Shown here: positions 15,792-24,329 of the stretch, piece by piece
Numbering within the stretch: the first letter of the stretch is position 1
Layout: every line of letters starts with the position of its first letter
DNA from: Tropicimonas sp. IMCC6043
GTDB taxonomy: Bacteria; Pseudomonadota; Alphaproteobacteria; Rhodobacterales; Rhodobacteraceae
DNA length: 64,000 nt
NCBI RefSeq assembly: GCF_004146235.1
Contig: NZ_SELO01000001.1
Location: forward strand, 1 to 64,000
Direction of reading: 5' to 3'
Translations under genes and position numbers: made by a program
Notes under the pieces: generated by a model
What the model was told of the DNA's origin: nothing
The model's input: the letters and a program-made list of their open reading frames with translations, nothing else
Databases searched by the model: none

Positions 15792-17825
15792 GTGGAGCGC
15801 GTGAGGCTCGAGCGTCTGGGCGCAGTGCTGCTGGCGGTGGTCGATACACCGCCGGGCCACAGCCCCGACCTTGCGGCGCGGCGTGACCTTCTGGAACTCG
15901 TGCAGACCTGTCGCAGCCGTCCTGACATTCGTGCGCTGGCGTTGCTCAGCAACGGCACCCTGCCGCCGGCGCCGCCCGGCGCCGGTCCGGATCCGACAGC
16001 CGAGGATGGCCTCGCCGCTGTCTGCACTGCACTGGAAACACTTGAGATCCCTGTTGTTGCAGGGCTCGACGGCGCGGTAGAGTCCGGCGGCGCCGAGCTG
16101 GCCCTTGCGGCGCATTTTCGATTGGCGGAACCGGGGGCGCGCCTCTGCTGGCCCGACATCGCGCTCGGGCGGCTGGCCGGCGGCGGCGGATCCCAAAGGC
16201 TGGTGCGGATTGCCGGCGCGGCAATGGCGCTCGACTGCCTGCTCGGCGGCCGGCCACTCGACGCGGCGGCGGCCGAGGCGGCCGGGCTGCTCGACGGCGT
16301 GGTGCGCGGGGACCTGACTGAGGCGGTGGTCGGGTTGGCGCGGCGGCTCGCCGCGGCAGGGGCACGTCCCCGGCCGAGCGGGGCGCGCAGCGAGGGGTTG
16401 GCGGACGTGGCGGGCGCCCGGGCGGCGGTGGCCGCGGCCCGGCGGGCGCGGGGAGCGGGGAAGGCGGCAGCGCGGCTGATCGAATGTGTCGAGGCGGCAC
16501 TGGTGCTGCCCTTCGAGGCCGGCGTCGGTTTCGAACTGGCGGCAGCGGCCGAACTGGCGGCGGCGCCCGAGGCGCGGGCGCTGACGCATCTGAAGCGGGC
16601 GGAGGTGGGTGCGTCGGGGCCGGAGCTTGTCGCGAACCAGCCGCTGCGGTCGGTCGCGCTGCACGGCCTCGGTCAGGAGGCGGACGCGCTGGCCGATGGC
16701 CTGCTGGCGGCCGGACGGGAGGTGATCCTGTCGGAACCCGATCCCACGGCGCTGAGCGACGGCCTTTCCCGCGTCGGGGCGCGGCTCGCGACGGCGGTTG
16801 CCGCGGGCACGCTCGACGCGGCCGGGCGGGCGGCACGGCTCGACAAGCTGAGTTCGGCAGCCCGGCTGCAGGATATCGGCGGCTGTGACCTCCTGATTTC
16901 AGCGTCTCCCTTGCCGGCGCAGCGACATGCCTCAGCCGTATCGGCGATGCGCGCGGTTTTCGGAAACGGCGTGCTGGAGCCGGGCCCGGTCTCCTGCGGG
17001 GAAGGGGCATTCGGGCTTTTCGCCACGGCGCCCGCAACTGCGCCGGGCGTGGTGGAAATCCTGCCGCCTGACGCGGCCACGGCAACGTCCATCGCGGCGC
17101 TGCGCGACCTCTTGCTGGAGATCGGCTTTCAGCCGGTGCTGGCGGGGAAGCGGGCGAAGAGGCCCATCGCGGGACGCCTCGCCGCTGCGCTGCTCGCCGC
17201 GTCGGAGCACCTGCTCGAGGACGGTGCCCGCCCGCGCGATATCGACCGCACCTTGGAGGCGGCGGGCTTTGCCTGCGGACCGCTGCGGCTCTTCGACCGG
17301 GCCGGGCTTGGCCCGATCCTCGCGTGGCGACGCGAGGCGGCGTCGCGGCGCGACCCGCGTGATCGTTACGTGACGATCCTTGACGTGCTGTGTGCGGCCG
17401 GGCGTACCGGGCGTGATGCGGGGCAGGGGTTCCACGACTATCCGGAAGGCATCCCTGAGGGTGTTGCATCCGCCGAGGTCGAGACGCTGGTGGCGAGCGC
17501 GCGGGCAGCGGCGGGGCTGGAGCCGCGGAGGATCGAGCCGGACGAGATCCTGCGGCGTTGCCGGCTCGCGCTGGTGCTTGAGGGGATCCGGCTTCTCGAA
17601 GACGGGACGGCGCGATCGGCGGGCGATATCGACGTGGTGGCGGTGTGCGGCCTCGGCACCCCGCGGGCCGCGGGCGGGCCGATGTTCGAGGCCGCCGAGG
17701 GTGGACTGGCGGCGCTGCGCGAGGAGTTTCGCGCTCTTGCCGCCACCGAGGATGCGCGTTTCTGGACGCCGCCGCCGCATCTCGACCGGTTGATCGATCG
17801 CGCGGGTGCAGCCGGGCGGGGCTAG
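15792..17825 (+). CDS. FadB/FadJ-like protein with degenerate dehydrogenase half
   Basis: 677 residues, GTG start with AGGAGGGG eight bases before. Residues 1 to about 190 are a crotonase fold (ESGGAELALAAHFRLAEPGA, then PDIALGRLAGGGGSQRL). The second family catalytic Glu (usually PEIGLG) is Asp here. Residues about 280-670 align in layout with 3-hydroxyacyl-CoA dehydrogenase. The nucleotide-binding GxGxxG is missing (VALHGLGQEADAL) and the HFFNP catalytic His region reads FGLFATAPATAP. The size and order match FadB-type multifunctional beta-oxidation proteins, but redox activity looks lost. It may be a hydratase only, a scaffold, or decaying. Ala/Gly/Arg content is unusually high. Confidence 0.7.
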   Translation: MERVRLERLGAVLLAVVDTPPGHSPDLAARRDLLELVQTCRSRPDIRALALLSNGTLPPAPPGAGPDPTAEDGLAAVCTALETLEIPVVAGLDGAVESGGAELALAAHFRLAEPGARLCWPDIALGRLAGGGGSQRLVRIAGAAMALDCLLGGRPLDAAAAEAAGLLDGVVRGDLTEAVVGLARRLAAAGARPRPSGARSEGLADVAGARAAVAAARRARGAGKAAARLIECVEAALVLPFEAGVGFELAAAAELAAAPEARALTHLKRAEVGASGPELVANQPLRSVALHGLGQEADALADGLLAAGREVILSEPDPTALSDGLSRVGARLATAVAAGTLDAAGRAARLDKLSSAARLQDIGGCDLLISASPLPAQRHASAVSAMRAVFGNGVLEPGPVSCGEGAFGLFATAPATAPGVVEILPPDAATATSIAALRDLLLEIGFQPVLAGKRAKRPIAGRLAAALLAASEHLLEDGARPRDIDRTLEAAGFACGPLRLFDRAGLGPILAWRREAASRRDPRDRYVTILDVLCAAGRTGRDAGQGFHDYPEGIPEGVASAEVETLVASARAAAGLEPRRIEPDEILRRCRLALVLEGIRLLEDGTARSAGDIDVVAVCGLGTPRAAGGPMFEAAEGGLAALREEFRALAATEDARFWTPPPHLDRLIDRAGAAGRG

Positions 17826-18037
17826 GTCAGGAAGATGCCGACGACGACCATCATCAGCCCGAGCGCGGAGACCAGGAGCGCGCCCAGATTCCAGGCGACG
17901 ACCTGCTGAAGCCGCGCCCGCAAGGCCGCGTCGTCATTCGTCCGGCGACGTGCACGGGCGACCGCGACCGCGCAGCCGACGATCCCGGCGAGACCGACCA
18001 GCGAGACCGCCGCGCCGATCCAGATCAGCATCTCCAT
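17822..18037 (-). CDS. Small two-TM membrane protein
   Basis: 71 residues. Two hydrophobic helices (about 4-27 and 47-70) flank a basic loop with RARRRTNDD, which is probably cytoplasmic. The stop codon interlocks with that of the FadB-like gene on the opposite strand. Not assigned to a family; the coding pattern and clean topology suggest a real gene. The start ATG has no strong ribosome site but GGAGGGTGAC lies just upstream. Confidence 0.6.
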   Translation of the reverse strand: MEMLIWIGAAVSLVGLAGIVGCAVAVARARRRTNDDAALRARLQQVVAWNLGALLVSALGLMMVVVGIFLT

Positions 18038-18174
18038 GTCACCCTCCGCCGCCGCCTGTCCGCGCCTGCGCTATAAGCAAGCGCCGGGATATGCAACCGG
18101 CCTTGCAGGGGCTGGCCGCACTGGCTAGACCGTGGCTCTCACCGACAGGAAAGATCAGCGACAGGGGCGCAGGC

Positions 18175-18453
18175 ATGAGCGACGAGACGATCGAGACCGG
18201 GACCGCGGGCGAGGCGACCTACAAGGTGGCGGCGGGCGAGCTGCGGCAGTTCATCGAGCGGATGGAGCGGCTGGAGGCCGAGAAGAAGGACATCTCCGAG
18301 CAGCAGAAGGAGGTCATGGCCGAGGCCAAGGCACGCGGCTACGACACCAAGGTGATGCGCAAGGTAATCGCGCTCAGGAAGCGCGAGCCCGACGACATCG
18401 CCGAGGAAGAGGCGGTTCTGGAGATGTACAAGGAAGCGCTCGGGATGACCTGA
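18175..18453 (+). CDS. gapR: GapR-family nucleoid protein (DUF2312)
   Basis: 92 residues. The DUF2312 core is clear: AAGELRQFIERMERLEAEKK, then EVMAEAKARGYDTK and VIALRKREPDDIAEEE. GapR of Caulobacter is a nucleoid-associated protein that clamps overtwisted AT-rich DNA ahead of replication and transcription and is nearly confined to alphaproteobacteria. The ATG at 18175 was chosen because the conserved core begins about 15 residues later and the longer frame upstream overlaps the convergent small gene. Confidence 0.9.
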   Translation: MSDETIETGTAGEATYKVAAGELRQFIERMERLEAEKKDISEQQKEVMAEAKARGYDTKVMRKVIALRKREPDDIAEEEAVLEMYKEALGMT

Positions 18454-18820
18454 TCCCCGGCGACGTGGGCGCGAGTGCCTGTCGCCATCGACCCGGCTGC
18501 AGATCGTGCTGGACGGCAGTGGCGCTGCATGGGCCTTACAACGCATACGCTCCGCCAATGACGGGACCTGGCGCGCCGTCGGCGCGCCACCATCTCCCGG
18601 CGGCGGCCCCGATCCCCACCACTTGCCGCGCCGCTCAGGGAGTCAGAAAGCGCATGCTATCCATTGCGGCGGTCGCCGTGACATCGGCTTCGTAGCGCCC
18701 GGTCAGCCGAACGACGAGTTCTTCGGTCCAGCCAGGCAGGTCGACCTCCACTTGTTCTTGGCGCCGCGCCGCCGCCTTACCTCTTGCGCGGTGCCCCGCC
18801 GCGTCGTATTCCGCCGGAAA
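18454..18820. other. Gap between gapR and tRNA-Thr; one strong hairpin
   Basis: No supportable gene was found in these 367 bases. A perfect nine-base-pair stem, TGGCGCGCC (18569-18577) with GGCGCGCCA (18581-18589) and a GTC loop, lies about 115 bases after gapR and has no U-tract. The right end contains the probable tRNA promoter. Confidence 0.6.
18784..18812 (+). promoter_or_regulatory. Probable promoter of tRNA-Thr
   Basis: TTGCGC (18784-18789), a 17-base spacer and TATTCC (18807-18812) place a start site about two bases before the tRNA 5' end. The match to the housekeeping consensus is moderate. Confidence 0.4.
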
Positions 18821-18896
18821 GCCCCTATAGCTCAGCTGGTAGAGCATCTGATTTGTAATCAGAGGGTCGGGAGTTCGAGTCTCTCTGGGGGCACCA
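18821..18896 (+). tRNA. tRNA-Thr (anticodon TGT)
   Basis: A 76-base cloverleaf with encoded CCA (18894-18896). Acceptor GCCCCTA pairs with TGGGGGC, the D arm is AGCTCAGCTGGTAGAGC, and the anticodon stem TCTGA/TCAGA carries the loop TTTGTAA (anticodon TGT at 18854-18856, reading ACA). The T arm is GGGAGTTCGAGTCTCTC. It is on the plus strand and no integrase or att repeat is seen nearby. Confidence 0.97.
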
Positions 18897-19095
18897 TTTT
18901 CACAGGATCGATGTCTGATTGCGCGAGAAAAGTTGCGTCTGCCGGCGGCGCGATGGCCGCCGGGCTTCGCTGTGATGAGCCCGAAGTTGCGCAGCGTCAC
19001 CATTCCTGCCTAAAAAAACAGCAAACCCTGTCGAATGCGCCTGCGGGCGGTCGAGAGAGGTGTGTTGGCGCGCACGGTGCCTATAACGGTCGGGC

Positions 19096-20982
19096 ATGAC
19101 CAACGGCAGGACAATGACCTTCGATTCTCGCAACATGACCTATGGTCAGATCTCACCGGTCGAGGGCTATCTCCAGGACCTCTACGAATCCGTGGCCGCG
19201 ATCCGGGACGGCGCCCTCGCCGACTACATTCCGGAGCTCGCCCGGGCCGATCCTGATGATCTTGCCATCACCGTCGCTACCGTCGACGGCGCGGTCTATT
19301 CGGTCGGCCGGGCGGACCGCGCCTTCACCATCCAGTCCGTCTCCAAGCCGTTCATGTTCGGCTACGCGCTGCAGGCGCACGGGCGCGACCGGGTGATGCA
19401 AAAGGTCGGTGTCGAGCCTACCGGCGATCCGTTCAATTCCATCCTTCTCGACGACCTCAACAACCGCCCCTTCAACCCGATGGTCAATGCCGGCGCGATC
19501 GCCATGACCGAGCTGTTGCAAGGTACGACGCCGGCGGAAAGGGAAGCGGCGCAGATGTCGTTCTTCAGCCGCTTCGCCGGCCGGACGCTGGAGATGGACG
19601 AGCGCGTCTACCGCTCCGAGAGCGAGACCGGCCACCGCAACCGCGCCATCGCCTACATGATGCTCAACTCGGGCATGATCGAGGGGCCGACCGAGGAGCT
19701 GCTCGACCTCTATTTCCGCCAATGCTCGATCCTCGTGACCGCGCGCGATCTTGCGGTGATGGCGGCGACTCTGGCAGCGCATGGCCGCAATCCGCTGAGC
19801 GGCGAGCAGGTGATCTCGCCGGGCAATGTCCGGGACGTGCTCTCGGTGATGGCGACTTGCGGGATGTACGACTATGCCGGCCAATGGATGTTCGATGTCG
19901 GTCTGCCCGCAAAGAGCGGCGTCTCGGGGGCGATCATCGCGGTGCTTCCCGGACAAATCGGCATGGCGGTCTATTCGCCGCTGGTGGACCGGGTCGGAAA
20001 TTCGGTCCGCGGCATCGAGGTCTGCCGGCGTTTTACCCGGGATTTCAGCCTGCACGCCTATGTCGACCGGACCGATACCCGAAGCGTCGTCCGCCGAATC
20101 TATCGCGGCGGCGACGTGACCTCGAACCGCGTGCGGTCCCGCCGCGAGACCGACGTCATCCGGGACGGCGGCACGGCGATCGTGGTGGTCGAAGCGCAGG
20201 GGCCGCTGTTCTTCGGCACTGCCGAACAGCTGATCCGCCGCGCCGCGGATGCCGCCAATACCGGGGAAACCTGCCGGGTCGTCATTCTCGACCTCGAGCG
20301 GCTTTCCTATGCCGACAGGGCGGCGCGGGTGCTTCTGCGGCAGTTCGCGCATGAACTTGCGGCGCGGTCGACGCGGCTGGTCTTCACCGGGGTCGGAGCC
20401 AATCCCGACCTCGGGGATTTTTCCGACGCCTTCGCGGTGGAGATCGCCAAGGGGTCCTGCAGCTTCGTGGTGGACATCGATCGGGCGCTCGAGGCCGAGG
20501 AGAATGCGTTGCTGGCCGAGCACGGGCTGTCGCACGGCGCGGAGAAGCTGAGCCTTGCCGACATGGAGCTCTTTGAGGGGCTCGCGCGCGAGGATATCGC
20601 AGCGCTGGAATCGGTGGTTCTTACCTTCGAGTTCAAGGCGGGTGAGACGATCCTCCGGATCGGCGACATCGGCCAGGTCTTCTTCATCGTCGCCCGCGGG
20701 GCGGTCAGCATTACGCTCGGCGATCCGGACAAGCCCGCGCGGAGGATCGCATCCGTCGGACCCGGCCAGAGCTTCGGCGAGATGGCGCTGCTGGATGGCG
20801 GCCGCCGGTCGGCCAATGTGCGGGCGGATACGCCGGTGCTGGCCTATGGCCTCGCCGTGGAAGAGGTGCGCCGGCTGTCGGTGGATGGCCCGCAGATCCT
20901 CGAAACGATCCTGAGTAATATCGTGCGGTCGCTGTCGAACCGGCTGCGCGCGGCCAACGATCAGATCAACGCGCTGGAGTGA
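19096..20982 (+). CDS. glsA: Glutaminase A fused to STAS and cNMP-binding domains
   Basis: 628 residues. Residues about 20-320 are a serine-dependent beta-lactamase-like glutaminase (Gln to Glu plus ammonia), with S81-K84 in QSVSKPF and NPMVNAGAIA. Residues about 345-460 look like a STAS domain. Residues about 485-615 are a cyclic-nucleotide-binding domain with the phosphate-binding cassette FGEMALLDGGRRSANV starting at F560, which keeps the key Glu and Arg. Ordinary GlsA is about 305 residues, so the C-terminal half is an added regulatory module. It is convergent with a predicted adenylate cyclase and overlaps it by 22 bases. Starts at 19096, 19114 or 19135 are all possible; the first was kept. 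Confidence 0.9.
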   Translation: MTNGRTMTFDSRNMTYGQISPVEGYLQDLYESVAAIRDGALADYIPELARADPDDLAITVATVDGAVYSVGRADRAFTIQSVSKPFMFGYALQAHGRDRVMQKVGVEPTGDPFNSILLDDLNNRPFNPMVNAGAIAMTELLQGTTPAEREAAQMSFFSRFAGRTLEMDERVYRSESETGHRNRAIAYMMLNSGMIEGPTEELLDLYFRQCSILVTARDLAVMAATLAAHGRNPLSGEQVISPGNVRDVLSVMATCGMYDYAGQWMFDVGLPAKSGVSGAIIAVLPGQIGMAVYSPLVDRVGNSVRGIEVCRRFTRDFSLHAYVDRTDTRSVVRRIYRGGDVTSNRVRSRRETDVIRDGGTAIVVVEAQGPLFFGTAEQLIRRAADAANTGETCRVVILDLERLSYADRAARVLLRQFAHELAARSTRLVFTGVGANPDLGDFSDAFAVEIAKGSCSFVVDIDRALEAEENALLAEHGLSHGAEKLSLADMELFEGLAREDIAALESVVLTFEFKAGETILRIGDIGQVFFIVARGAVSITLGDPDKPARRIASVGPGQSFGEMALLDGGRRSANVRADTPVLAYGLAVEEVRRLSVDGPQILETILSNIVRSLSNRLRAANDQINALE

Positions 20983-23228
20983 GTGGCGCCGGTGTGCGCC
21001 TCAAGGCGTTGGGCTTCGCCGGACGGCGGGCGGGACGGGCCGGTTTCCGTGAAATCCGCTGTCCGGTCGGGAATCGCGGAATAGAAGGCCCGCAATCCGG
21101 GCTCCACCGCCTCCGCCCGCTCGATGCAGCGCGCAATGGTTTCGGGATCGACTGGAACGCCCTGCCGGAGATCCTCCAGGAGCGTGGCGTGGCAATCCCG
21201 AAGCTTGGCGAAGGCCAGGCTTTCGGCGAGGTCCCTGTCGCCGACGACGAGATACAGATCCTGCCGCTCCGATACCCCCTTGAGCGCCGGTGCGCCGGCC
21301 TCGAGGGTCGCCAGGCGGCCGGCGATGGTGCGCGCGACGGCACCTGACACGACGATGTCGTAGTCGAGCCGGCGGCAGCTCTGCTCGATCCGGGCCGCGG
21401 CATTCACCGCGTCGCCGATCACCGTGTAGTTGAACCGCTCCCGCGAGCCTATATTGCCGACGCAGGCCATGCCGGTGGCGCAGCCGACCGCCATCCCGAT
21501 CGGTGCAGCGCCGTCCCGGGCACGGCGCGCATTGAATTCGGCAAGGCGCGCCCGCATGCCGAGCGCTGCGCGAGCAGCCTGGAGGGGGTGGTCAGGGACG
21601 TTGAGCGGGGCGTTCCAGAAGGCCATCATCGCATCGCCGATGAACTTGTCGATTGTGCCCTTGGTCTTCAGGATCTCCGCGCCGTGCAGCGTGAAGAGAT
21701 CGTTCAGGATCGCCACGAGATCCTGTGCGGGCAGGGACTCACTCAGGGGCGTGAAATTCCGGATGTCGGAGAAGAGGACCGTCACTTCGCGGTCTACACC
21801 GCCGAGATTGAGCGCATGCCCGCTGGTCTCGATCTCGCCCAGCACCTCCGGCGCGACATATTGCGCGAAGGAGCGGCGGATCCGGCGCTTGTCGCGGTCG
21901 ACCACGAGGAACCGGTAGCCCACGAGGGTCGCAAAATTCGCGGCGCCGCCGAGCAGTGGGAAGGTTGCGTCGAAGAGCACTCCCTGGCTGCGAAACGCCA
22001 GCCAGCTCCCGCCGAGCACCAGCGCCGCCGCGAGGCCGCCGGAGACCAGCGTCAGGCTGGCGCCGCTGCGGGCCATCAGCAGCGTCACGACGAGGCCGAG
22101 CGCGACGAAGGTGAGAAGTTCGAGTCCGGCGACGAAATCCGAGCGCCGCAGCGCCTCGCCGAGCAGGATCTGCTCGACGATCTGGGCGTGGATCGAGACG
22201 CCGGGAACGGTCTCGCCCAGAGCGGTCGTGCGGGTGTCGAGCAAGCCGGCCGCGGAGGTGCCGACAAAGACGATCTGCCCTTCAACCGCGGCGCGGACCG
22301 CCGGGTCGTCACCGCCACGCAGGATGTCGACGGCCGGGACGTAGAGAGACGGGTCATCGTGGCGATAGCGCACCCAGATCTGGCCGCTGGTGTCGGTGGG
22401 AACCTGATAGGGGCCGATCCCGACCGATTGCACCGCGCCGGGGATGTCGGGGACGCCGTCGAGGAAATAGGTCGTCTCACCGAGTGCCAGCCGGAGCGCC
22501 TCGAGCGCCAGGGCGGGCAGGGGGCCGGAGGGTGCCTGCCAGAGGAGCGGCACCTGTCGGACGATCCCGGATTCGGTTCCGGGCGCGACATTGATGCCGC
22601 CGATCCCGGCCGCCGCGTCGCCGAGCGGCGGCGCCAGTGGTGTCGTCGCCGGCACCCGGATTAGCCCCAGCCCCGGCTGGTCGCCGATTTCCACCAGCCC
22701 GGATTTCGGCGGCAGGTCGGCCGCGCGCCCGTCTGCCCGCCGAGCCGCCACGCCGAGCACGACAGGCCGCCCGGCCATCGCCTCGGCGAACCGGATGTCG
22801 TTGTCGTATGGCGACAGGTCTGCGGCATCGCCGAGCGCCTCCGCCATCACCGGATCGCGCGCCAGCGCCGCCGGCGAGAAGCGGTCCGGCTCGGCAAAGA
22901 GGATGTCGAAGGCGACGACGGCTGCGCCCAACGCCTCAAGCCGGTCGAGCAGCCGGACGAATTCCGTCCGTGGCCAGGGAAACTGGCCGATCTCGGCCAG
23001 CGATGCTTCATCGATATCCACCACCCGCACCGGCAGGTCCGCAGGCGCGCGCGGCGCCAGTTGCTGGAGATAGTCGAAATAGGCCAAGCGAAGCGCCCGC
23101 AGGGGCGCGGGGTCGGCGGCGCGGAGCCCCACGCCGAACAGCAGCAGGGAGAGGCCAAGCAAGAGGACCGGGCGCTGCCAGCGCCCGCTCGCGCGCATCC
23201 GAAACCACGCCGGAAAGAGGCGCGTCAC
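20961..23228 (-). CDS. CHASE2-domain class III adenylate cyclase
   Basis: 755 residues. There is an N-terminal membrane anchor (about 20-36), an extracytoplasmic CHASE2 sensor (about 40-330, DIDEASLAEIGQFPWPR), three membrane helices (about 345-435) and a class III cyclase domain (about 465-640). The metal-binding Asp are in LFSDIRNFT and GDAMMAFW, the adenine-selecting Lys is in TIDKFIGD, and the transition-state Asn/Arg are in IGDAVNAAARIE. The Lys favours ATP over GTP. The start is GTG 23228, just downstream of the fecR-like stop codon, so the two form an operon. The 3' end overlaps the glutaminase fusion. Confidence 0.9.
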   Translation of the reverse strand: MTRLFPAWFRMRASGRWQRPVLLLGLSLLLFGVGLRAADPAPLRALRLAYFDYLQQLAPRAPADLPVRVVDIDEASLAEIGQFPWPRTEFVRLLDRLEALGAAVVAFDILFAEPDRFSPAALARDPVMAEALGDAADLSPYDNDIRFAEAMAGRPVVLGVAARRADGRAADLPPKSGLVEIGDQPGLGLIRVPATTPLAPPLGDAAAGIGGINVAPGTESGIVRQVPLLWQAPSGPLPALALEALRLALGETTYFLDGVPDIPGAVQSVGIGPYQVPTDTSGQIWVRYRHDDPSLYVPAVDILRGGDDPAVRAAVEGQIVFVGTSAAGLLDTRTTALGETVPGVSIHAQIVEQILLGEALRRSDFVAGLELLTFVALGLVVTLLMARSGASLTLVSGGLAAALVLGGSWLAFRSQGVLFDATFPLLGGAANFATLVGYRFLVVDRDKRRIRRSFAQYVAPEVLGEIETSGHALNLGGVDREVTVLFSDIRNFTPLSESLPAQDLVAILNDLFTLHGAEILKTKGTIDKFIGDAMMAFWNAPLNVPDHPLQAARAALGMRARLAEFNARRARDGAAPIGMAVGCATGMACVGNIGSRERFNYTVIGDAVNAAARIEQSCRRLDYDIVVSGAVARTIAGRLATLEAGAPALKGVSERQDLYLVVGDRDLAESLAFAKLRDCHATLLEDLRQGVPVDPETIARCIERAEAVEPGLRAFYSAIPDRTADFTETGPSRPPSGEAQRLEAHTGATHSSALI

Positions 23229-23234
23229 GACGGC

Positions 23235-24329
23235 TCAGCCCTTCCGGCCATTGCCGTTGCCCTTGCCCTTTCCGTTGTTGCCCGAGTTTCCACGCGTGTC
23301 GTTGTTTCGGCCTTTGCCGTTCTCGGCGCCGCGCCCCTTTCCGGTGCCGGAGCCGTCCTGGCCCTGGCTCACCTCATTGCCGCGGCCGACGCTCGGGCCG
23401 GAATCGCCGCTCTGGCCCGGGTAGCGATCACTCGCCGGCTCCGGAGCAGGCCGGTCGGGTTCGGGCGCTGGCGGTTCCGGGCTGAAATCGGCCTTGGCCG
23501 CGCGTTCCGGCTCGGGTGCTGCCTGACGTTCGGGGGGCGCGCGCCTTTCGGGCTGGCGTTCGGGTTCGGGCGCGCGTTCGACGGGAGGCGCCGAGATCGG
23601 TGTGATCGGCGTCGCCGTGGCGGGTCGCGCCTCACCCCGCTGAACCTGCGGGAAATAACGGTCGCCACAGGCGCTGCCGCTTGCCCGGAAATCCGGCCGG
23701 AGACGGCCGGGCGCGCGGACAAAGGGGAAGCCCGACTTGACGAGCGACTGGAGATCGCGTTGCGAGCCGGGCGCAGTCACCGCAGAACCGCGCTTGGTCT
23801 GCGCGACGGAACAGGCGCCAACGACGACGGCGCAGTTTTCCGTCCCGCACATCCGGACCTGGCCGGAGAACATCATGATCGAGGTCGTTCTCCGGCGGTC
23901 GACATTGATGTCGAACTCGGTTCCGCGGATCCCCATCGTGGCCGACGGCGTCCGCACCGCGTAGGCGCTCTTTGCGCTCTTGCCGGAGATGAAGCGGATA
24001 CTGCCGGAGACCGCGCTCACGGTGAAGCGGCTTGCGCGGCTGGAATTGCGCATGAGCACCTGGTCGATGACGAGGCGCGAGTTCGGTCCGACGGCGATTC
24101 TCGTGTCGTCCGCGAAGACGATCTGCACCTGGCCGTTGCGGTCCGTGCGGACCGTGTCGCCCTGCTGCAATCCCATGCCTGCCTGAAGCGTCGCACGCCT
24201 GCCGCCGGTCTCGAGCGTCGCGCCCGGCGTGACGGAAATGGCGGTGCCGATCCCCGTGGCCGCAATGCCCGGCCGAGCGAATAGTACCAATGTCAGGGCG
24301 AGAAACGCCCAGCAGAAAAAACTCTTCAT
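23235..24329 (-). CDS. Secreted FecR-domain protein with low-complexity tail
   Basis: 364 residues from ATG 24329 (MKSFFCWAFLALTLVLF, a clear signal peptide with cleavage near GIAA). The start follows TTGGGGGCAA. Residues about 35-150 are a FecR-type beta domain (GDTVRTDRNGQVQIVFADDTRIAVGP). The second half is Pro/Glu/Arg-rich (about 245-305), then Gly/Asn/Lys-rich with repeated GNGKGKG-like units to the end, likely disordered in the periplasm. FecR domains of this type often accompany CHASE2 cyclases and may sense or present an extracytoplasmic signal. The next gene, the cyclase, begins six bases after the stop codon. Confidence 0.85.
   Translation of the reverse strand: MKSFFCWAFLALTLVLFARPGIAATGIGTAISVTPGATLETGGRRATLQAGMGLQQGDTVRTDRNGQVQIVFADDTRIAVGPNSRLVIDQVLMRNSSRASRFTVSAVSGSIRFISGKSAKSAYAVRTPSATMGIRGTEFDINVDRRRTTSIMMFSGQVRMCGTENCAVVVGACSVAQTKRGSAVTAPGSQRDLQSLVKSGFPFVRAPGRLRPDFRASGSACGDRYFPQVQRGEARPATATPITPISAPPVERAPEPERQPERRAPPERQAAPEPERAAKADFSPEPPAPEPDRPAPEPASDRYPGQSGDSGPSVGRGNEVSQGQDGSGTGKGRGAENGKGRNNDTRGNSGNNGKGKGNGNGRKG

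Noticed and set aside
18635-19003. A 122-residue minus-strand frame across the tRNA-Thr gene
   Set aside because: It spans a functional tRNA on the opposite strand and has no family signal.
18821-19095. Possible integrative element at tRNA-Thr
   Set aside because: No integrase gene, no duplicated tRNA 3' end and no change in base use were seen downstream; glsA and the cyclase look like resident genes.
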